Shown here: in pieces, positions 1-8,682 of the stretch
Layout: every line of letters starts with the position of its first letter
Numbering within the stretch: the stretch's first letter is position 1
Assembly: GCF_900119165.1 (NCBI RefSeq)
Contig: NZ_FPJG01000006.1
Span: forward strand, 5,456,001-5,520,000
From: Amycolatopsis australiensis
Lineage (GTDB): Bacteria > Actinomycetota > Actinomycetes > Mycobacteriales > Pseudonocardiaceae
Reading direction: 5' to 3'
Length of the DNA stretch: 64,000 bases
The notes under the pieces: generated by a model
Told to the model about the DNA's origin: nothing
What the model saw: only the letters and a program-made list of their open reading frames with translations
Database searches by the model: none
Translations under genes and position numbers: made by a program

Positions 1-320
1 CCGGCCAGCTTCACCTGCCCGGCCTCGAAGTCCACTGTGGACACGACGACGGCGCGGGCGCCGATCAGCGCGTCGATGCCGGTGTGGTGGGTCGGCCCGG
101 CCAGGAGCCGGCGCTTGAGCGCGGGCCGGACCAGCACCAGCATCCCGACGGAGGCGACGGCGAACACGGCGACGTCGACGAACAGGTTCCCGGTGAGCAC
201 GTCGGCCCCGGCGCCGAACAGCGCGCCGACCCCCAGCGTGATCAGCACGAAGTCGCCGGAGACGACTTCGGCGATCATCAGGGCGATGCCGACGATCAAC
301 CAGACCAGTGCCCAGGACAT
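1..320 (-). CDS. NfeD-family membrane protein (3' end outside window)
   Basis: Membrane protein of the NfeD type. The start ATG is at 320-318 and the frame stays open to base 1, so the C-terminus is missing. The visible 106 residues begin with MSWALVWLIVGIALMIAEVV, then two further hydrophobic segments and the start of a soluble OB-fold-like region after about residue 80 (LIGARAVVVSTVDFEAGQVK), which is the usual NfeD plan. NfeD proteins usually pair with an SPFH/stomatin-type protein in membrane quality control; the partner would lie to the left and cannot be seen. The reading frame is clear; the family call rests on topology and the truncated OB-like region. Confidence 0.75.
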   Translation of the reverse strand, partial: MSWALVWLIVGIALMIAEVVSGDFVLITLGVGALFGAGADVLTGNLFVDVAVFAVASVGMLVLVRPALKRRLLAGPTHHTGIDALIGARAVVVSTVDFEAGQVKLA

Positions 321-404
321 GGCTTCATGCTCTCAGATCGCGCCGGTTCGCACCGGCACAGTGACGGGACGTAACCCACGCGTGACCTTGGACAAATCGG
401 ACAT

Positions 405-1220
405 TCAGCCCTCTTCCGCCGGCTCGGTGACGAAGTCGATGAGCCGTTCCACGGCCCCGATGAGCGGGGTCTCGAGGTCGCGGAAACTGCTCACCCCGCT
501 CAGGACACGTTGCCAGCCCTCGAAAGGTTGCCCCCAGCCGAGCGCGTCGCAGATTCCCTGCTTCCACTCCGTGCCGCGCGGGATCTTCGGCCACGCGTCG
601 ATCCCGACGGCCGCGGGTCGCACCGCCTCCCAGACGTCGATGTAGGGATGCCCGGTGACCAGCACGTTCTCGTCGCGGATGGCCGCCACCAGCCGGGACT
701 CCTTGCTGCCGGGGACCAGGTGGTCGACCAGCACGCCGAGGCGGCGGCCGGGGCCGGTGCCGAACTCGGCGATCCGGTCGGCGAGCACGTCGACACCGTC
801 GAGGGGCTCGACGACGACGCCTTCGACGCGCAGGTCGTGGCCCCAGACGCGTTCGACCAGCTCGGCGTCGTGCTTGCCTTCGACCCAGATGCGTGAATCG
901 CGGGCGACGCGGGCCTTCAGGCCCTGCACTTTCACCGACCCCGATGCCGAGACCTGCCGGGCCGGCGCCTTCGCGGGGGCGCGGCAGGGCACGAGCGTGA
1001 CCGGCTTGCCTTCCAGCAGGAACCCGGCGGGCGCGAGCGGGAACACGCGGTGGCGGCCCTTGGCGTCCTCGAGCACGACGTTCCCGTACTCGATCTTCAC
1101 CACCGCGCCGCAGTAGCCGCTGACCGGGTCCTCGACCACGAGACCGGGTTCGGCGGGGACCTCCGGCACCTTCTTGCGGCGCGGGCCGGCGAGCACGTCG
1201 TCATAGGAGTGGGAGCGCAC
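405..1220 (-). CDS. DUF3097 family protein
   Basis: 271-residue cytosolic protein with a GTG start, matching the actinobacterial DUF3097 family as I know it. It opens with MRSHSYDDVLAG and a short beta-rich segment (VVKIEYGNVVLEDAKGRH). The C-terminal two thirds contain IWVEGKHDAELVERVWGHDL and a later VLVDHLVPGSKES, resembling a Toprim-like acidic fold (E-G-K-H-D, then D-H-L-V). The function is unknown; a nucleic-acid or phosphotransfer role would be a guess. It follows the phosphotransferase gene after a 51-base gap on the same strand and may be cotranscribed with it. Confidence 0.8.
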   Translation of the reverse strand: MRSHSYDDVLAGPRRKKVPEVPAEPGLVVEDPVSGYCGAVVKIEYGNVVLEDAKGRHRVFPLAPAGFLLEGKPVTLVPCRAPAKAPARQVSASGSVKVQGLKARVARDSRIWVEGKHDAELVERVWGHDLRVEGVVVEPLDGVDVLADRIAEFGTGPGRRLGVLVDHLVPGSKESRLVAAIRDENVLVTGHPYIDVWEAVRPAAVGIDAWPKIPRGTEWKQGICDALGWGQPFEGWQRVLSGVSSFRDLETPLIGAVERLIDFVTEPAEEG

Positions 1221-1271
1221 GACCAGGCAACCTAGTGGTGATCGGGGTCCGGGCGGGTCATGCCACGCCGG

Positions 1272-2159
1272 TCAGCGCGCCATCTCCAGCAGGGCGTCGG
1301 TGAACGGCGTGTGCTCGCCGCGGCGCAGCGGCGCGTGGGCGGCCAGCGGCGCCAACGCGACGCACCACGCCCGGGCCCGTGCGGGGTCGAGGCCGGGCAG
1401 GTGGGGGCGGAGTGCCTCGATGCCGTCGTCGAGCGTGCCGCCGGCGGCGAGCGGCAGGTAGAGCCAGTCGGCGAGGTCGAAGGCCGGGTCGCCGACGCTC
1501 GGGCGCGGGTCGATGGCGACCAGGCCGCGGCGGGGCCCGGCGTCGAGGACGTTGCCCGGGTGCAGATCGCCGTGGACGACGGCCAGTGGTCCGTCCTCGG
1601 CGAGGGCGAGCGCACGGCCGCGGGCGCGCGCGAGCAGTTCGGGAGTCAGGTACGGCTCGACGGGCGAGCCGGGGAGGTTGCGTTCGGTGATGTCGAACAT
1701 GAACCTCACGCGGTCGGTCAGCGGTGGCAGATCCGCCGGGGGCGCGACGCCGTGCAGCTCGGCGAGCAGGGCGCCGATCTCCGGCCACGGGACGTCGCGG
1801 CCGCGCAGTTCGGTGCCGGGGACCAGCCCTTCGAGCAGGATCGCCCCGGCCGCCAGGTCGCTGTCGAGGACCTGCACCGCGCGCGGGCACCCCGCCCAGG
1901 CTCGCAGCCCGGCGAACTCCAGGCGGGCGACGTCCGGATCGGGCGTGAGCTTGAGGACCTGCAGGTCGCCGCGCGGGCCGGTGCACAGCAGGGTGCGGCC
2001 GGTGTTGCCGGGGCGGGTCTCGCGGACGGTGACTCCCCACCGCGCGCACAAGCGGGCCACCAGGTCCGGCAGCGCGTCGCACCAGGGCCCGGCCAGCTCG
2101 GCGCCGAAGCGGGCGGCCAGCCGGGCGCGGGCGGCGGCGTCGATCAGAACAGGGGCCAC
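1272..2159 (-). CDS. Aminoglycoside-phosphotransferase-like (APH/ChoK fold) kinase
   Basis: 295-residue small-molecule kinase-like protein. The GTG at 2159 is chosen because it gives a full N-terminal helix and overlaps the upstream gene by only 16 bases. The catalytic loop HGDLHPGNVL (about residues 190-200) and the metal-binding AIDPRPSVGDPAFDLADWL segment are intact, so the protein should be an active kinase. The substrate is unknown; the fold covers aminoglycoside, choline, homoserine and fructosamine kinases. Coupling to the SCO1664-family gene suggests a shared transcript. I would not call it a resistance gene. Confidence 0.85.
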   Translation of the reverse strand: MAPVLIDAAARARLAARFGAELAGPWCDALPDLVARLCARWGVTVRETRPGNTGRTLLCTGPRGDLQVLKLTPDPDVARLEFAGLRAWAGCPRAVQVLDSDLAAGAILLEGLVPGTELRGRDVPWPEIGALLAELHGVAPPADLPPLTDRVRFMFDITERNLPGSPVEPYLTPELLARARGRALALAEDGPLAVVHGDLHPGNVLDAGPRRGLVAIDPRPSVGDPAFDLADWLYLPLAAGGTLDDGIEALRPHLPGLDPARARAWCVALAPLAAHAPLRRGEHTPFTDALLEMAR

Positions 2160-2947
2160 GGGATGGCGCGCCAGTCGTCGCCCGGTTCCGGGAAGATGCC
2201 CTCGGCCAGCAGCAGGTCGGTGCGTTCGGCCAGCGCCCGGATCTCGAACGTCGTGATGTGCTCCGACAGCGTCTCGCCGAGGCCGCCGTCCAGCTCCGAG
2301 CGCAGCTTGCGCAGTTTCTCGACGGTGTCGGGCGGCACCGGTTCGCCGATCCAGCCCCACAGCACGGTCCGCAGCTTGGGGTCGGTGTGCAGGCAGATGC
2401 CGTGGTCGACGCCGTAGACGAGCCCGTCGACCCCGGGCAGCAGGTGCCCGCCCTTGCGGTCGGTGTTGTTGACGACGATGTCGAGCACGGCGAGGTCGCG
2501 CAGCCCGGCGTGGTCGGCGTGGGCCAGCACCGCCGGCTCGCCGAGCCGGTCGTGGGCGTGCAGGACCGGACGCCAGCCGTCGGGGACTTCGTCGGGCGGG
2601 AGCACCTCGACGAGGTCCTCCTCGGTGGTCTCGATCCACAGCTGGACCATGCCGGGCCCGAAGGGCCCGTCGCGCAGCACGGTCGGCGGGACCGCGCCGA
2701 TGCCGGCGGTGTCGCTGATGATCGCGGTGGCGACTTCGCGCCCGGCGAGGGTGCCGTCGGGGAAGTCCCACAGCGGCCGCTCCCCCGACACCGGCTTGTA
2801 CACGACCCGGCCGGTGACGCCGTCGAGTTCGATGGCGCAGAACAGCGTGACGTTGGAGGCGTCGACCAGGCGGCCTTCGACGTCGATGCGGCCGTGGGTG
2901 ACCAGCTCGCGGGACGCCGGGTCGGCCGGATCGGGGGTGGGGGCCAT
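2144..2947 (-). CDS. SCO1664-family protein (PI3/4-kinase-like fold)
   Basis: 267 residues, ATG at 2947, two bases after the DUF3090 stop. It matches the actinobacterial SCO1664 family (a TIGRFAM-type family of unknown function, related to Rv2133c). Typical segments are VVYKPVSGERPLWDFPDGTL (about 47-66), LAVLDIVVNNTDRKGGHLL and YGVDHGICLH; the NNTDRKxxH and VDHG blocks recall the catalytic and metal loops of lipid-kinase-like enzymes. The tight spacing with DUF3090 (upstream) and the overlap with the phosphotransferase (downstream) make a three-gene operon. The biochemical role is not known. Confidence 0.88.
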   Translation of the reverse strand: MAPTPDPADPASRELVTHGRIDVEGRLVDASNVTLFCAIELDGVTGRVVYKPVSGERPLWDFPDGTLAGREVATAIISDTAGIGAVPPTVLRDGPFGPGMVQLWIETTEEDLVEVLPPDEVPDGWRPVLHAHDRLGEPAVLAHADHAGLRDLAVLDIVVNNTDRKGGHLLPGVDGLVYGVDHGICLHTDPKLRTVLWGWIGEPVPPDTVEKLRKLRSELDGGLGETLSEHITTFEIRALAERTDLLLAEGIFPEPGDDWRAIPWPLF

Positions 2948-2949
2948 GG

Positions 2950-3525
2950 TCAGTCTTCGTCCGCGTCGGTTTCGCGCCGGTAGCCGTTCTGCCGGGGGCA
3001 GATGTGCCCGGTCGGGTCGAGTGGCTCCCCGCACAGCGGGCACGGCTTGCGGCCGGCGTTGACGACGCGGTCGGCGCGTTCGGCGAAGGCGCGGGCGGCG
3101 GCCGGGCTGAGGAAGACGCGGACGGCGTCCGGGCCCTCCTCGGTGTCGTCGAGCACGACGGTTTCGTCGACCTCGCCCTCGGTGATGGCGAGCAGCTCGA
3201 TGACGACCGCGCTGCTGTCGGCGTCCCAGCCCAGGCCCATGGTGCCGACGCGGAACTCCTCCTCGACCGGGACGGTGAGGGGGTCGACGTCGACGAGGTC
3301 CTCCGGGACGTCGTCGGGCACGTCGGCGCCGAAGCGGCTGGCGACCTCCTCCAGCAGCGAGCTGAGGCGCTCCGCGAGGACGACGACCTGCTGTTTTTCG
3401 ATGGTGACACTGATCGTGCGCACGTCCTCGGACGCCTGGAGGTAGAACGTGCGATCGCCGGGCTCGCCGACGGTGCCGGCGACGAACCGATCCGGCTGGC
3501 GGAAGACGTGGATTACGCGAGACAT
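2950..3525 (-). CDS. DUF3090 family protein
   Basis: 191 residues, ATG at 3525, first gene of the operon with SCO1664 and the phosphotransferase. The N-terminus SRVIHVFRQPDRFVAGTVG and the body match the actinobacterial DUF3090 family. The C-terminus has a zinc-ribbon-like CPLCGEPLDPTGHICPR block (CxxC...HxC), the only obvious functional clue. A -10-like TAGGGT lies just upstream (3541-3536), so the leader would be a few bases. In mycobacteria this gene (Rv2134c) directly follows the phosphomutase-like gene; here that partner is about 32 kb away at 35596-36303. Confidence 0.88.
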   Translation of the reverse strand: MSRVIHVFRQPDRFVAGTVGEPGDRTFYLQASEDVRTISVTIEKQQVVVLAERLSSLLEEVASRFGADVPDDVPEDLVDVDPLTVPVEEEFRVGTMGLGWDADSSAVVIELLAITEGEVDETVVLDDTEEGPDAVRVFLSPAAARAFAERADRVVNAGRKPCPLCGEPLDPTGHICPRQNGYRRETDADED

Positions 3526-3541
3526 AGCACTACCGACCCTA
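3526..3541 (-). promoter_or_regulatory. -10 element for the DUF3090 operon
   Basis: On the minus strand TAGGGT (3541-3536) lies 10 bases before the ATG at 3525. This fits a TANNNT -10 box with the transcript starting within a few bases of the start codon. It faces the divergent S9 peptidase promoter. Confidence 0.45.
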
Positions 3542-3589
3542 GGCCACCGGCGCATGATCGGCATCCGCCGCCCCACCTTCGCGGGCCGC

Positions 3590-3601
3590 TAGCCTCGGGG
3601 G
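3590..3601 (+). promoter_or_regulatory. -10 element, predicted leaderless start of S9 peptidase gene
   Basis: TAGCCT (3590-3595) is followed by six bases and then the GTG at 3602. This is the spacing of an actinobacterial leaderless promoter. No Shine-Dalgarno sequence precedes the GTG, which supports both the start choice and the leaderless reading. Confidence 0.5.
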
Positions 3602-5521
3602 GTGTCTCGGATTTCGCCGTACGGAACCTGGTCCTCGCCCATCACCGCCGCCGAGGTGGCCGCCGCCGGTGGCGGCCCGCAGTGGCTCGACGTCGTCGCC
3701 GGCGAGGTGTGGTGGGCCGAGGCGCGGCCCGGTGAGCAGGGCCGGGTCGCGCTGGTGCGTGCCGTGCCCGGCGGCGCGGAGGACGTGCTGCCCGCGCCGT
3801 GGAACGTCCGCAACCGGCTGCACGAGTACGGGGGGCGGCCGTGGGCGGTCGCCGACGGTGTCGTGGTGTTCACGCACTGGGTCGATCAGCGGGTTTACGC
3901 CCTGCGCGAAACCGGTGTGGCGCCGCTGACTCCGGAGCCGGCGCAGCCGCAGGGCGTCCGCTACGGCGATCTGCGCGCCGGGCGGGCCGGCGAGGTGTGG
4001 GCGGTGCGCGAGCGCGGTGTGGGGCCGCGGCCCACCGACGTCGAGCGGGAGCTGGTGGCCATCGCCGTGGACGGCGGCGGCGAGCGGGTGCTGGCCGCGA
4101 GCCACCACTTCCTGACCGTGCCGAAGCTGTCGCCGGACGGGCGGCACGCGGCCTGGTTCGGGTGGGACCACCCGGCGATGCCGTGGGACGGGACCGAGCT
4201 GTGCGTCGCCCCCGTCGCCGAGGACGGGTCGTTCGGGCCGCACCGCGTCGTGGCCGGCGGCCGGGACGTCGCGGTGTGCCAGGTCGAGTGGGAGACGGAC
4301 TCGACGCTGCTCGCGTTGCTGGACCCGGACGGCTGGTGGAACCTGCACCGCGTCGGGATCGACGGGCCGGTGACGAACCTGGCGCCGGTGGAGCGGGAGC
4401 TGGGCGGGCCGTTGTGGAAGGCGGGCTCGCGGTGGTTCGTGCCGCTCGGCGGCGGGCGGCACGCCGTTCTGGTGTCCGGCCGGCTCGCGGTGCTCGACGA
4501 GGCCGGCGGCTCGGTGACGCCGGTGGCCGAGGAGCTGACGGCGTGGTCGTCGACCGGGCTCGCGGTGCTCGGTGACGCCGTCGTCGGCATCGCCGGCGGC
4601 CCGGTCCGGGAGCCGGCGGTGGTGCGGGTCGGGCCGGACGGGGTGGTGACGGACCTGACGCCGCAGCCGGAGCTGCCGTCGGCGTACCTGCCGATGCCAC
4701 AGGAGCGGGTGTTCACCACCGACGCCGGCGAGACCGTGCCGGTGGTGCTCTACGAGCCGGCGAACCCGGACTTCGCGGCGCCCGAAGGCGAGCTGCCGCC
4801 GTTGCTGGTGCACGTCCACGGCGGGCCGACCGGGCAGTACCTGCCGGTGCTGGACCTGGAGGTCGCGTACTTCACGAGCCGGGGCTTCGCCGTGGCGGCG
4901 GTGAACTACGGCGGGTCGACCGGGTTCGGGCGAGCCTATCGCGAGCGGCTGCGGGAGCAGTGGGGTGTGGTGGACGTCGCGGACTGCGTCGCCGTGGCCG
5001 AGGCGCTGGCGGCGGCCGGGCTGGCCGACGGCGCGCGGCTGGCGATCCGCGGAGGCAGCGCGGGCGGGTTCACCGCGGCGGCGTCGCTGACGACGACGAA
5101 GACCTACCGGGCGGGCACCGTGATGTACCCGGTGCTGGACCTGGCCGGGTGGACCGGCGCCGAGGGCGACACGCACGATTTCGAGTCGCGGTACCTGGAC
5201 GGGCTGATCGGCCCGCTGCCCGCGGCGAAGCAGCGGTACGTCGAGCGGTCGCCGCTGGCGAACGCGGCGTCGCTGGCCGGGCCGGTGCTGTTCCAGCAGG
5301 GGCTGGAGGACCGGATCTGCCCGCCGGAGCAGGCGGACCGGTTCGTGGCCGGGCTGGCCGGGCGCGGGATCCCGTACGCCTACCAGCGGTTCGCCGGGGA
5401 GCAGCACGGGTTCCGGCAGGCGGCGACGATCGTGGCGGCGCTGGAGGCCGAACTGTCGTTCTACGGGCAGGTGCTGGGTTTCGAGACGCCGGGTGTGGCG
5501 CAGCTGGAGCTGTCGCGGTGA
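3602..5521 (+). CDS. S9 family (prolyl-oligopeptidase type) serine peptidase
   Basis: 639-residue cytosolic peptidase with no signal peptide. The first 370 or so residues form a degenerate beta-propeller; the alpha/beta-hydrolase domain starts near HVHGGPTGQY. The catalytic triad is readable: Ser486 in GGSAGG, Asp570 in LEDRI and His602 in EQHGF. This is the architecture of acylaminoacyl/dipeptidyl peptidases of family S9C. Its last bases GTGA contain the start of the LD-carboxypeptidase gene, so the two are translationally coupled. Coding third positions are strongly G-biased, unlike most plus-strand genes further right. Probable job: hydrolysis of short peptides. Confidence 0.93.
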   Translation: MSRISPYGTWSSPITAAEVAAAGGGPQWLDVVAGEVWWAEARPGEQGRVALVRAVPGGAEDVLPAPWNVRNRLHEYGGRPWAVADGVVVFTHWVDQRVYALRETGVAPLTPEPAQPQGVRYGDLRAGRAGEVWAVRERGVGPRPTDVERELVAIAVDGGGERVLAASHHFLTVPKLSPDGRHAAWFGWDHPAMPWDGTELCVAPVAEDGSFGPHRVVAGGRDVAVCQVEWETDSTLLALLDPDGWWNLHRVGIDGPVTNLAPVERELGGPLWKAGSRWFVPLGGGRHAVLVSGRLAVLDEAGGSVTPVAEELTAWSSTGLAVLGDAVVGIAGGPVREPAVVRVGPDGVVTDLTPQPELPSAYLPMPQERVFTTDAGETVPVVLYEPANPDFAAPEGELPPLLVHVHGGPTGQYLPVLDLEVAYFTSRGFAVAAVNYGGSTGFGRAYRERLREQWGVVDVADCVAVAEALAAAGLADGARLAIRGGSAGGFTAAASLTTTKTYRAGTVMYPVLDLAGWTGAEGDTHDFESRYLDGLIGPLPAAKQRYVERSPLANAASLAGPVLFQQGLEDRICPPEQADRFVAGLAGRGIPYAYQRFAGEQHGFRQAATIVAALEAELSFYGQVLGFETPGVAQLELSR

Positions 5522-6417
5522 GGCCGGCGCGGTTGCGGGCGGGCGACACGGTGGCGCTGGTGGCGCCGGCCGGGCCGGTACCGGCGGACTTGCTGGAGAA
5601 GGCGGTGCCGGTGCTGCGCGGCTGGGGTGTCGAGGTGCGGGTGGGGTCGTGCGTGCGGCTCGCGGCCGGGTCGCCGCCCTACCTGTCCGGTTCGGACGCC
5701 GCGCGGGCGGCGGAGTTCACCGAGGCGTGGCTGGACCCGGGTGTGCGGTGCGTGCTGGCGGCGCGCGGCGGCTACGGCGTGCAGCGGATGCTGGACCTGG
5801 TGGACTGGGCGGCGTTGCGGGAAGCGGGCCCGAAGGTGCTGGCCGGGTCGTCGGACGTGACGGCGCTGCACCGGGCCGTGAACGTCCACTTGGGACTGCC
5901 GAGCCTGTTCTCGCCGATGCCGGCGAGCGTGCTGTTCGACGACTGCGCGGTGGAGCACCTGCGGCGTGCGCTGTTCGAGCCGGAGCGGAACCGGGTGGTC
6001 CGCGGCGGTTCGCCGCTGGTGCCGGGGCGGGCGTCGGGTGTCTTGACGGGCGGGAACCTGTCGCTGCTGGCGGCGGGGATCGGGACGCCGGAGCAGGGGT
6101 CGGCGCGGGACGCGGTGGTGTTGCTGGAGGACGTCACCGAGAGCGTCTACCGGCTGGACCGGATGCTGACGCAGCTGCTGCGCAGCGGCTGGTTCGAGGG
6201 CGTGCGCGGGATCGTGCTGGGTTCGTGGGCGGCGTGCGGCGACCCGGCCGAGGTGCGGTCGCTGATGCTGGACCGGCTGGCGCCGCTGGGCGTGCCGGTG
6301 GTGGAGGAGTTCGGGTTCGGGCACGTGGCGTCGTCGCCGACGTTGCCGCTGGGCGTGCCGGTGACGGTGGACGCGGACCTGGGGACGCTGACGTTCGACT
6401 CCCCCGCGCTGACATGA
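5518..6417 (+). CDS. S66 family LD-carboxypeptidase (LdcA-like)
   Basis: 299 residues starting at the GTG inside the previous gene's GTGA stop. Family S66 enzymes remove the terminal D-alanine from tetrapeptide stem peptides during murein recycling; some members (MccF) inactivate peptide-nucleotide antibiotics. Seen here: N-terminal GDTVALVAPAGPV, nucleophile Ser112 in GSSDVTALH, a Glu in VVLLEDVTE and a His in GFGHVASSPTLPLG, i.e. a complete Ser-Glu-His triad. No export signal, so it acts in the cytosol. Coupling to an S9 peptidase suggests joint processing of imported peptides or muropeptides. Confidence 0.92.
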   Translation: MRPARLRAGDTVALVAPAGPVPADLLEKAVPVLRGWGVEVRVGSCVRLAAGSPPYLSGSDAARAAEFTEAWLDPGVRCVLAARGGYGVQRMLDLVDWAALREAGPKVLAGSSDVTALHRAVNVHLGLPSLFSPMPASVLFDDCAVEHLRRALFEPERNRVVRGGSPLVPGRASGVLTGGNLSLLAAGIGTPEQGSARDAVVLLEDVTESVYRLDRMLTQLLRSGWFEGVRGIVLGSWAACGDPAEVRSLMLDRLAPLGVPVVEEFGFGHVASSPTLPLGVPVTVDADLGTLTFDSPALT

Positions 6418-6824
6418 CCCCGGCGGAGGCTCGTTCCCGGTTCGCGTCGGCACGGGTGGCGCGGCTGGCGACCGTGTCGGGTTCCGGGGTGCCGCACCTG
6501 GTGCCGGTGACGTTCGCGGTGCGGGGTGACGTGGTGGTGTTCGCGGTGGACCACAAGCCGAAGTCGTCGACGTCGTTGCGGCGGCTGGCGAACATCGCTG
6601 CGAACCCGGCGGTGTGCTTCCTGGCCGACGAGTACGCCGAGGACTGGTCACGGCTGTGGTGGGTCCGGGCGGACGGGGTGGCGCGGGTGGTGCCGGAGGC
6701 CGAGCGGGCCGAGCCGGTGTCGTGGCTGGTGGCGAAGTACGCGCAGTACGCGGAACGGCCGCCGGAGCACGCGGTGGTGGCGACGGAGATCCACACCTGG
6801 CGAGGCTGGTCGGGGTCGGCCTGA
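6414..6824 (+). CDS. Rv0121-type PPOX-fold F420/flavin protein
   Basis: 136 residues, ATG overlapping the previous TGA (ATGA). It is a split-barrel (pyridoxamine-oxidase-like) protein resembling the Rv0121 subfamily of putative F420-dependent enzymes: RVARLATVSGSGVPHLVPVT, then VDHKPKSSTSLRRLANIAAN and DWSRLWWVRADG. The lysine/arginine-rich HKPK...LRRL stretch is the typical cofactor-phosphate contact region. It is the third gene of the S9/S66 operon. The substrate is unknown, and cofactor F420 rather than FMN is inferred from the subfamily. Confidence 0.88.
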   Translation: MTPAEARSRFASARVARLATVSGSGVPHLVPVTFAVRGDVVVFAVDHKPKSSTSLRRLANIAANPAVCFLADEYAEDWSRLWWVRADGVARVVPEAERAEPVSWLVAKYAQYAERPPEHAVVATEIHTWRGWSGSA

Positions 6825-6883
6825 ACTGCCGGCTCGGCACGGGGTTGTCGTGGCATAGCCCGGGCGTGGCTTACGAGGACCGC

Positions 6884-7051
6884 ATGACGGAAGTCGTGCC
6901 CGACGAAGATCTCTCGGTCGAGCCGACCGTGCGCGTCCACGCACCGGAGGAGCACAGCGTTCCGTACGACATCATGGTGTGGTTCACGGAGAAGCTGGCC
7001 GAAGAGATCGCACGCAGCCGCCCCGCCCATTCGGGCTACCAGGGCATGTAG
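6884..7051 (+). CDS. Small conserved-looking hypothetical protein
   Basis: 55 residues, MTEVVPDEDLSVEP... ending in HSGYQGM. AGGA at 6876-6879 lies four bases before the ATG and decides it over an in-frame GTG at 6866, which has no ribosome site. The protein is acidic at the N-terminus with an amphipathic middle (IMVWFTEKLAEEIARS). Its codon use is less GC-extreme than the shadow frames, which argues that it is real. I do not recognise the family. It sits 59 bases after the PPOX gene and is convergent with the mannosyltransferase. Confidence 0.55.
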   Translation: MTEVVPDEDLSVEPTVRVHAPEEHSVPYDIMVWFTEKLAEEIARSRPAHSGYQGM

Positions 7052-7083
7052 TGCGTGGCCGCTGCGGCCGCGCCAGCCAGACG

Positions 7084-8619
7084 TCAGTCGCGGAGGAACT
7101 TCTCCGGGCGGCGCCAGGCGTCGATCAACCCCAGCGGGTCCGGGCGCAGCAGGGACGCCGCCGAGTAGAGGCTTGCCACCACGACCAGCGCGATGAACCA
7201 CCAGTCGTACAGGGCCTGCTCGCCTGTCGGGTAGTACACCAGCGTCACGAACACCGAGACCGCCACCACCAGCGCCAGGTGCCTCGGCTGCCACTTGAAC
7301 GCCGACAGGAGTACGAAACCCCAAGTCAGGTACCACGGCAGGGTGGGCGGCATGAGGATCGCCACGGCGAGCAGCGAGATCCCCGCGCGGTACACCGCCT
7401 CCGTGCCGCCGCCGCGGGCCAGCCACCACTGGCGGATGCCGAAGCCGATCAGCACCAGCATTCCCGCCGCGCGGGCGACCGTGACGAACGGGGACACCTG
7501 GACGTCGACGATCAGGTGGACCAAGTTGTAGAACACCTCGCCGATGCCGGTCGGGATGTTCAGCCAGTTGGCGATGAGCTGCGGGGCCTTGAGCCCGGAC
7601 CACCAGCCGAGGTTGAGCGAGCCGAGCGAGATCCACGTACCCGCCACGAACACCGGCAGGAACAGCCCCACCGAGGCCGCGCCCGCGCGCAGGAAGTTGC
7701 GGACCTTCGACTCGCCGGTGAGGTGGTTGGCCCAGATCCAGACCAGGAACGGCAGGGCGATCGCCGCGGTCGGCTTGATCAGCATGCCGATGGTGACCAG
7801 GACGATCGCGACGACGTGCCGGCGTTCCAGCGCGGCCAGGACGCCGATCGTCAGGAACGCGAGCATCATCAGGTCGTTGTGCGGGCCGCCGAAGAGGTGG
7901 ATCACCATCATCGGGCTGGCCACCGCGAGCCACAGGGCGACCGGGAGCTTGCCGCCGAGATGCTTCACCAGCCGCGGCAGCGCCCACAGCGTGCCCGCCA
8001 GCCCGGCGAGCAGCACGACGCGCATGAGGATGACGCCGGCGATCATGTTGTCGCCGGTGGTGGCGACGACACCCTTGGAGATGAGCAGGAACAGCGGCCC
8101 GTACGGGGCCGGCGTGGTCTGCCAGAGCGGGTGGACGTTCTGCACGACGTTCGGCAGGACGTCGAGCTCGGCGGGGCCGTTGGCGTACGGGTCGAGGCCG
8201 TAGAGCAGCTGGGCGCCCTGGCCGAGGTAGGAGAAGACGTCGCGGGTGAACAGCGGCGGCGAGACGATCAGCGGCGCCATCCAGCAGGCGGCGGCCACGA
8301 GGATCGGGCGGCTGCCGATGCGGCCGGCCAGCACGTAGCGGCCGAGCCGGACCCAGGCCCAGACGACGAGACCGAACCCGGTGTAGAGGACGGCGTTGGC
8401 GAGCATGCGCCCGTGGCCGTAGCGGACCCAGGACAGCGGGCCGTGGCCGAGGACGGGGTCGGAGATCAGGATGCCGCCGGCGCCGAGCGCGGCGATCATG
8501 AGCAGCGTGCTGCCGACCGTGCCCATCGCGATCGTGCGGTACGGGAATCGCGAGGGCACGCGGAGCCGCTCGGCCAGCCCGGCCGAGGGCGTCTGCGTGG
8601 GGTCGGTGGTGGTCGCCAT
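7084..8619 (-). CDS. mptB: MptB-like polyprenol-phosphomannose alpha-1,6-mannosyltransferase
   Basis: 511-residue GT-C type integral membrane glycosyltransferase with about 12-13 hydrophobic segments. It resembles MptB, which extends the alpha-1,6-mannan core of lipomannan-type glycolipids using polyprenyl-phosphate mannose outside the membrane. Family-typical segments are WVRYGHGRMLANAVLYTGFG near residue 60 and the acidic loop PPLFTRDVFSYLGQGAQL (residues about 110-130, with the RDV Asp as likely catalytic acid). The ATG at 8619 is preferred; an in-frame GTG at 8640 would add seven residues. It appears monocistronic. Confidence 0.82.
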   Translation of the reverse strand: MATTTDPTQTPSAGLAERLRVPSRFPYRTIAMGTVGSTLLMIAALGAGGILISDPVLGHGPLSWVRYGHGRMLANAVLYTGFGLVVWAWVRLGRYVLAGRIGSRPILVAAACWMAPLIVSPPLFTRDVFSYLGQGAQLLYGLDPYANGPAELDVLPNVVQNVHPLWQTTPAPYGPLFLLISKGVVATTGDNMIAGVILMRVVLLAGLAGTLWALPRLVKHLGGKLPVALWLAVASPMMVIHLFGGPHNDLMMLAFLTIGVLAALERRHVVAIVLVTIGMLIKPTAAIALPFLVWIWANHLTGESKVRNFLRAGAASVGLFLPVFVAGTWISLGSLNLGWWSGLKAPQLIANWLNIPTGIGEVFYNLVHLIVDVQVSPFVTVARAAGMLVLIGFGIRQWWLARGGGTEAVYRAGISLLAVAILMPPTLPWYLTWGFVLLSAFKWQPRHLALVVAVSVFVTLVYYPTGEQALYDWWFIALVVVASLYSAASLLRPDPLGLIDAWRRPEKFLRD

Positions 8620-8682
8620 TTCCGTTCGGAGATTACACACCGCGCTCGCGCGGGTTTCCCGCAGTGCCGGTTTTCCGCCGGG

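Noticed and set aside
1272..2159. Aminoglycoside-resistance gene
   Set aside because: The APH fold is shared by many metabolic kinases and it is linked to conserved housekeeping genes; resistance is not supported.
8640..8640. Upstream GTG start for the mannosyltransferase
   Set aside because: It would add seven polar residues (VCNLRTE) with no better ribosome site; the ATG at 8619 is preferred.
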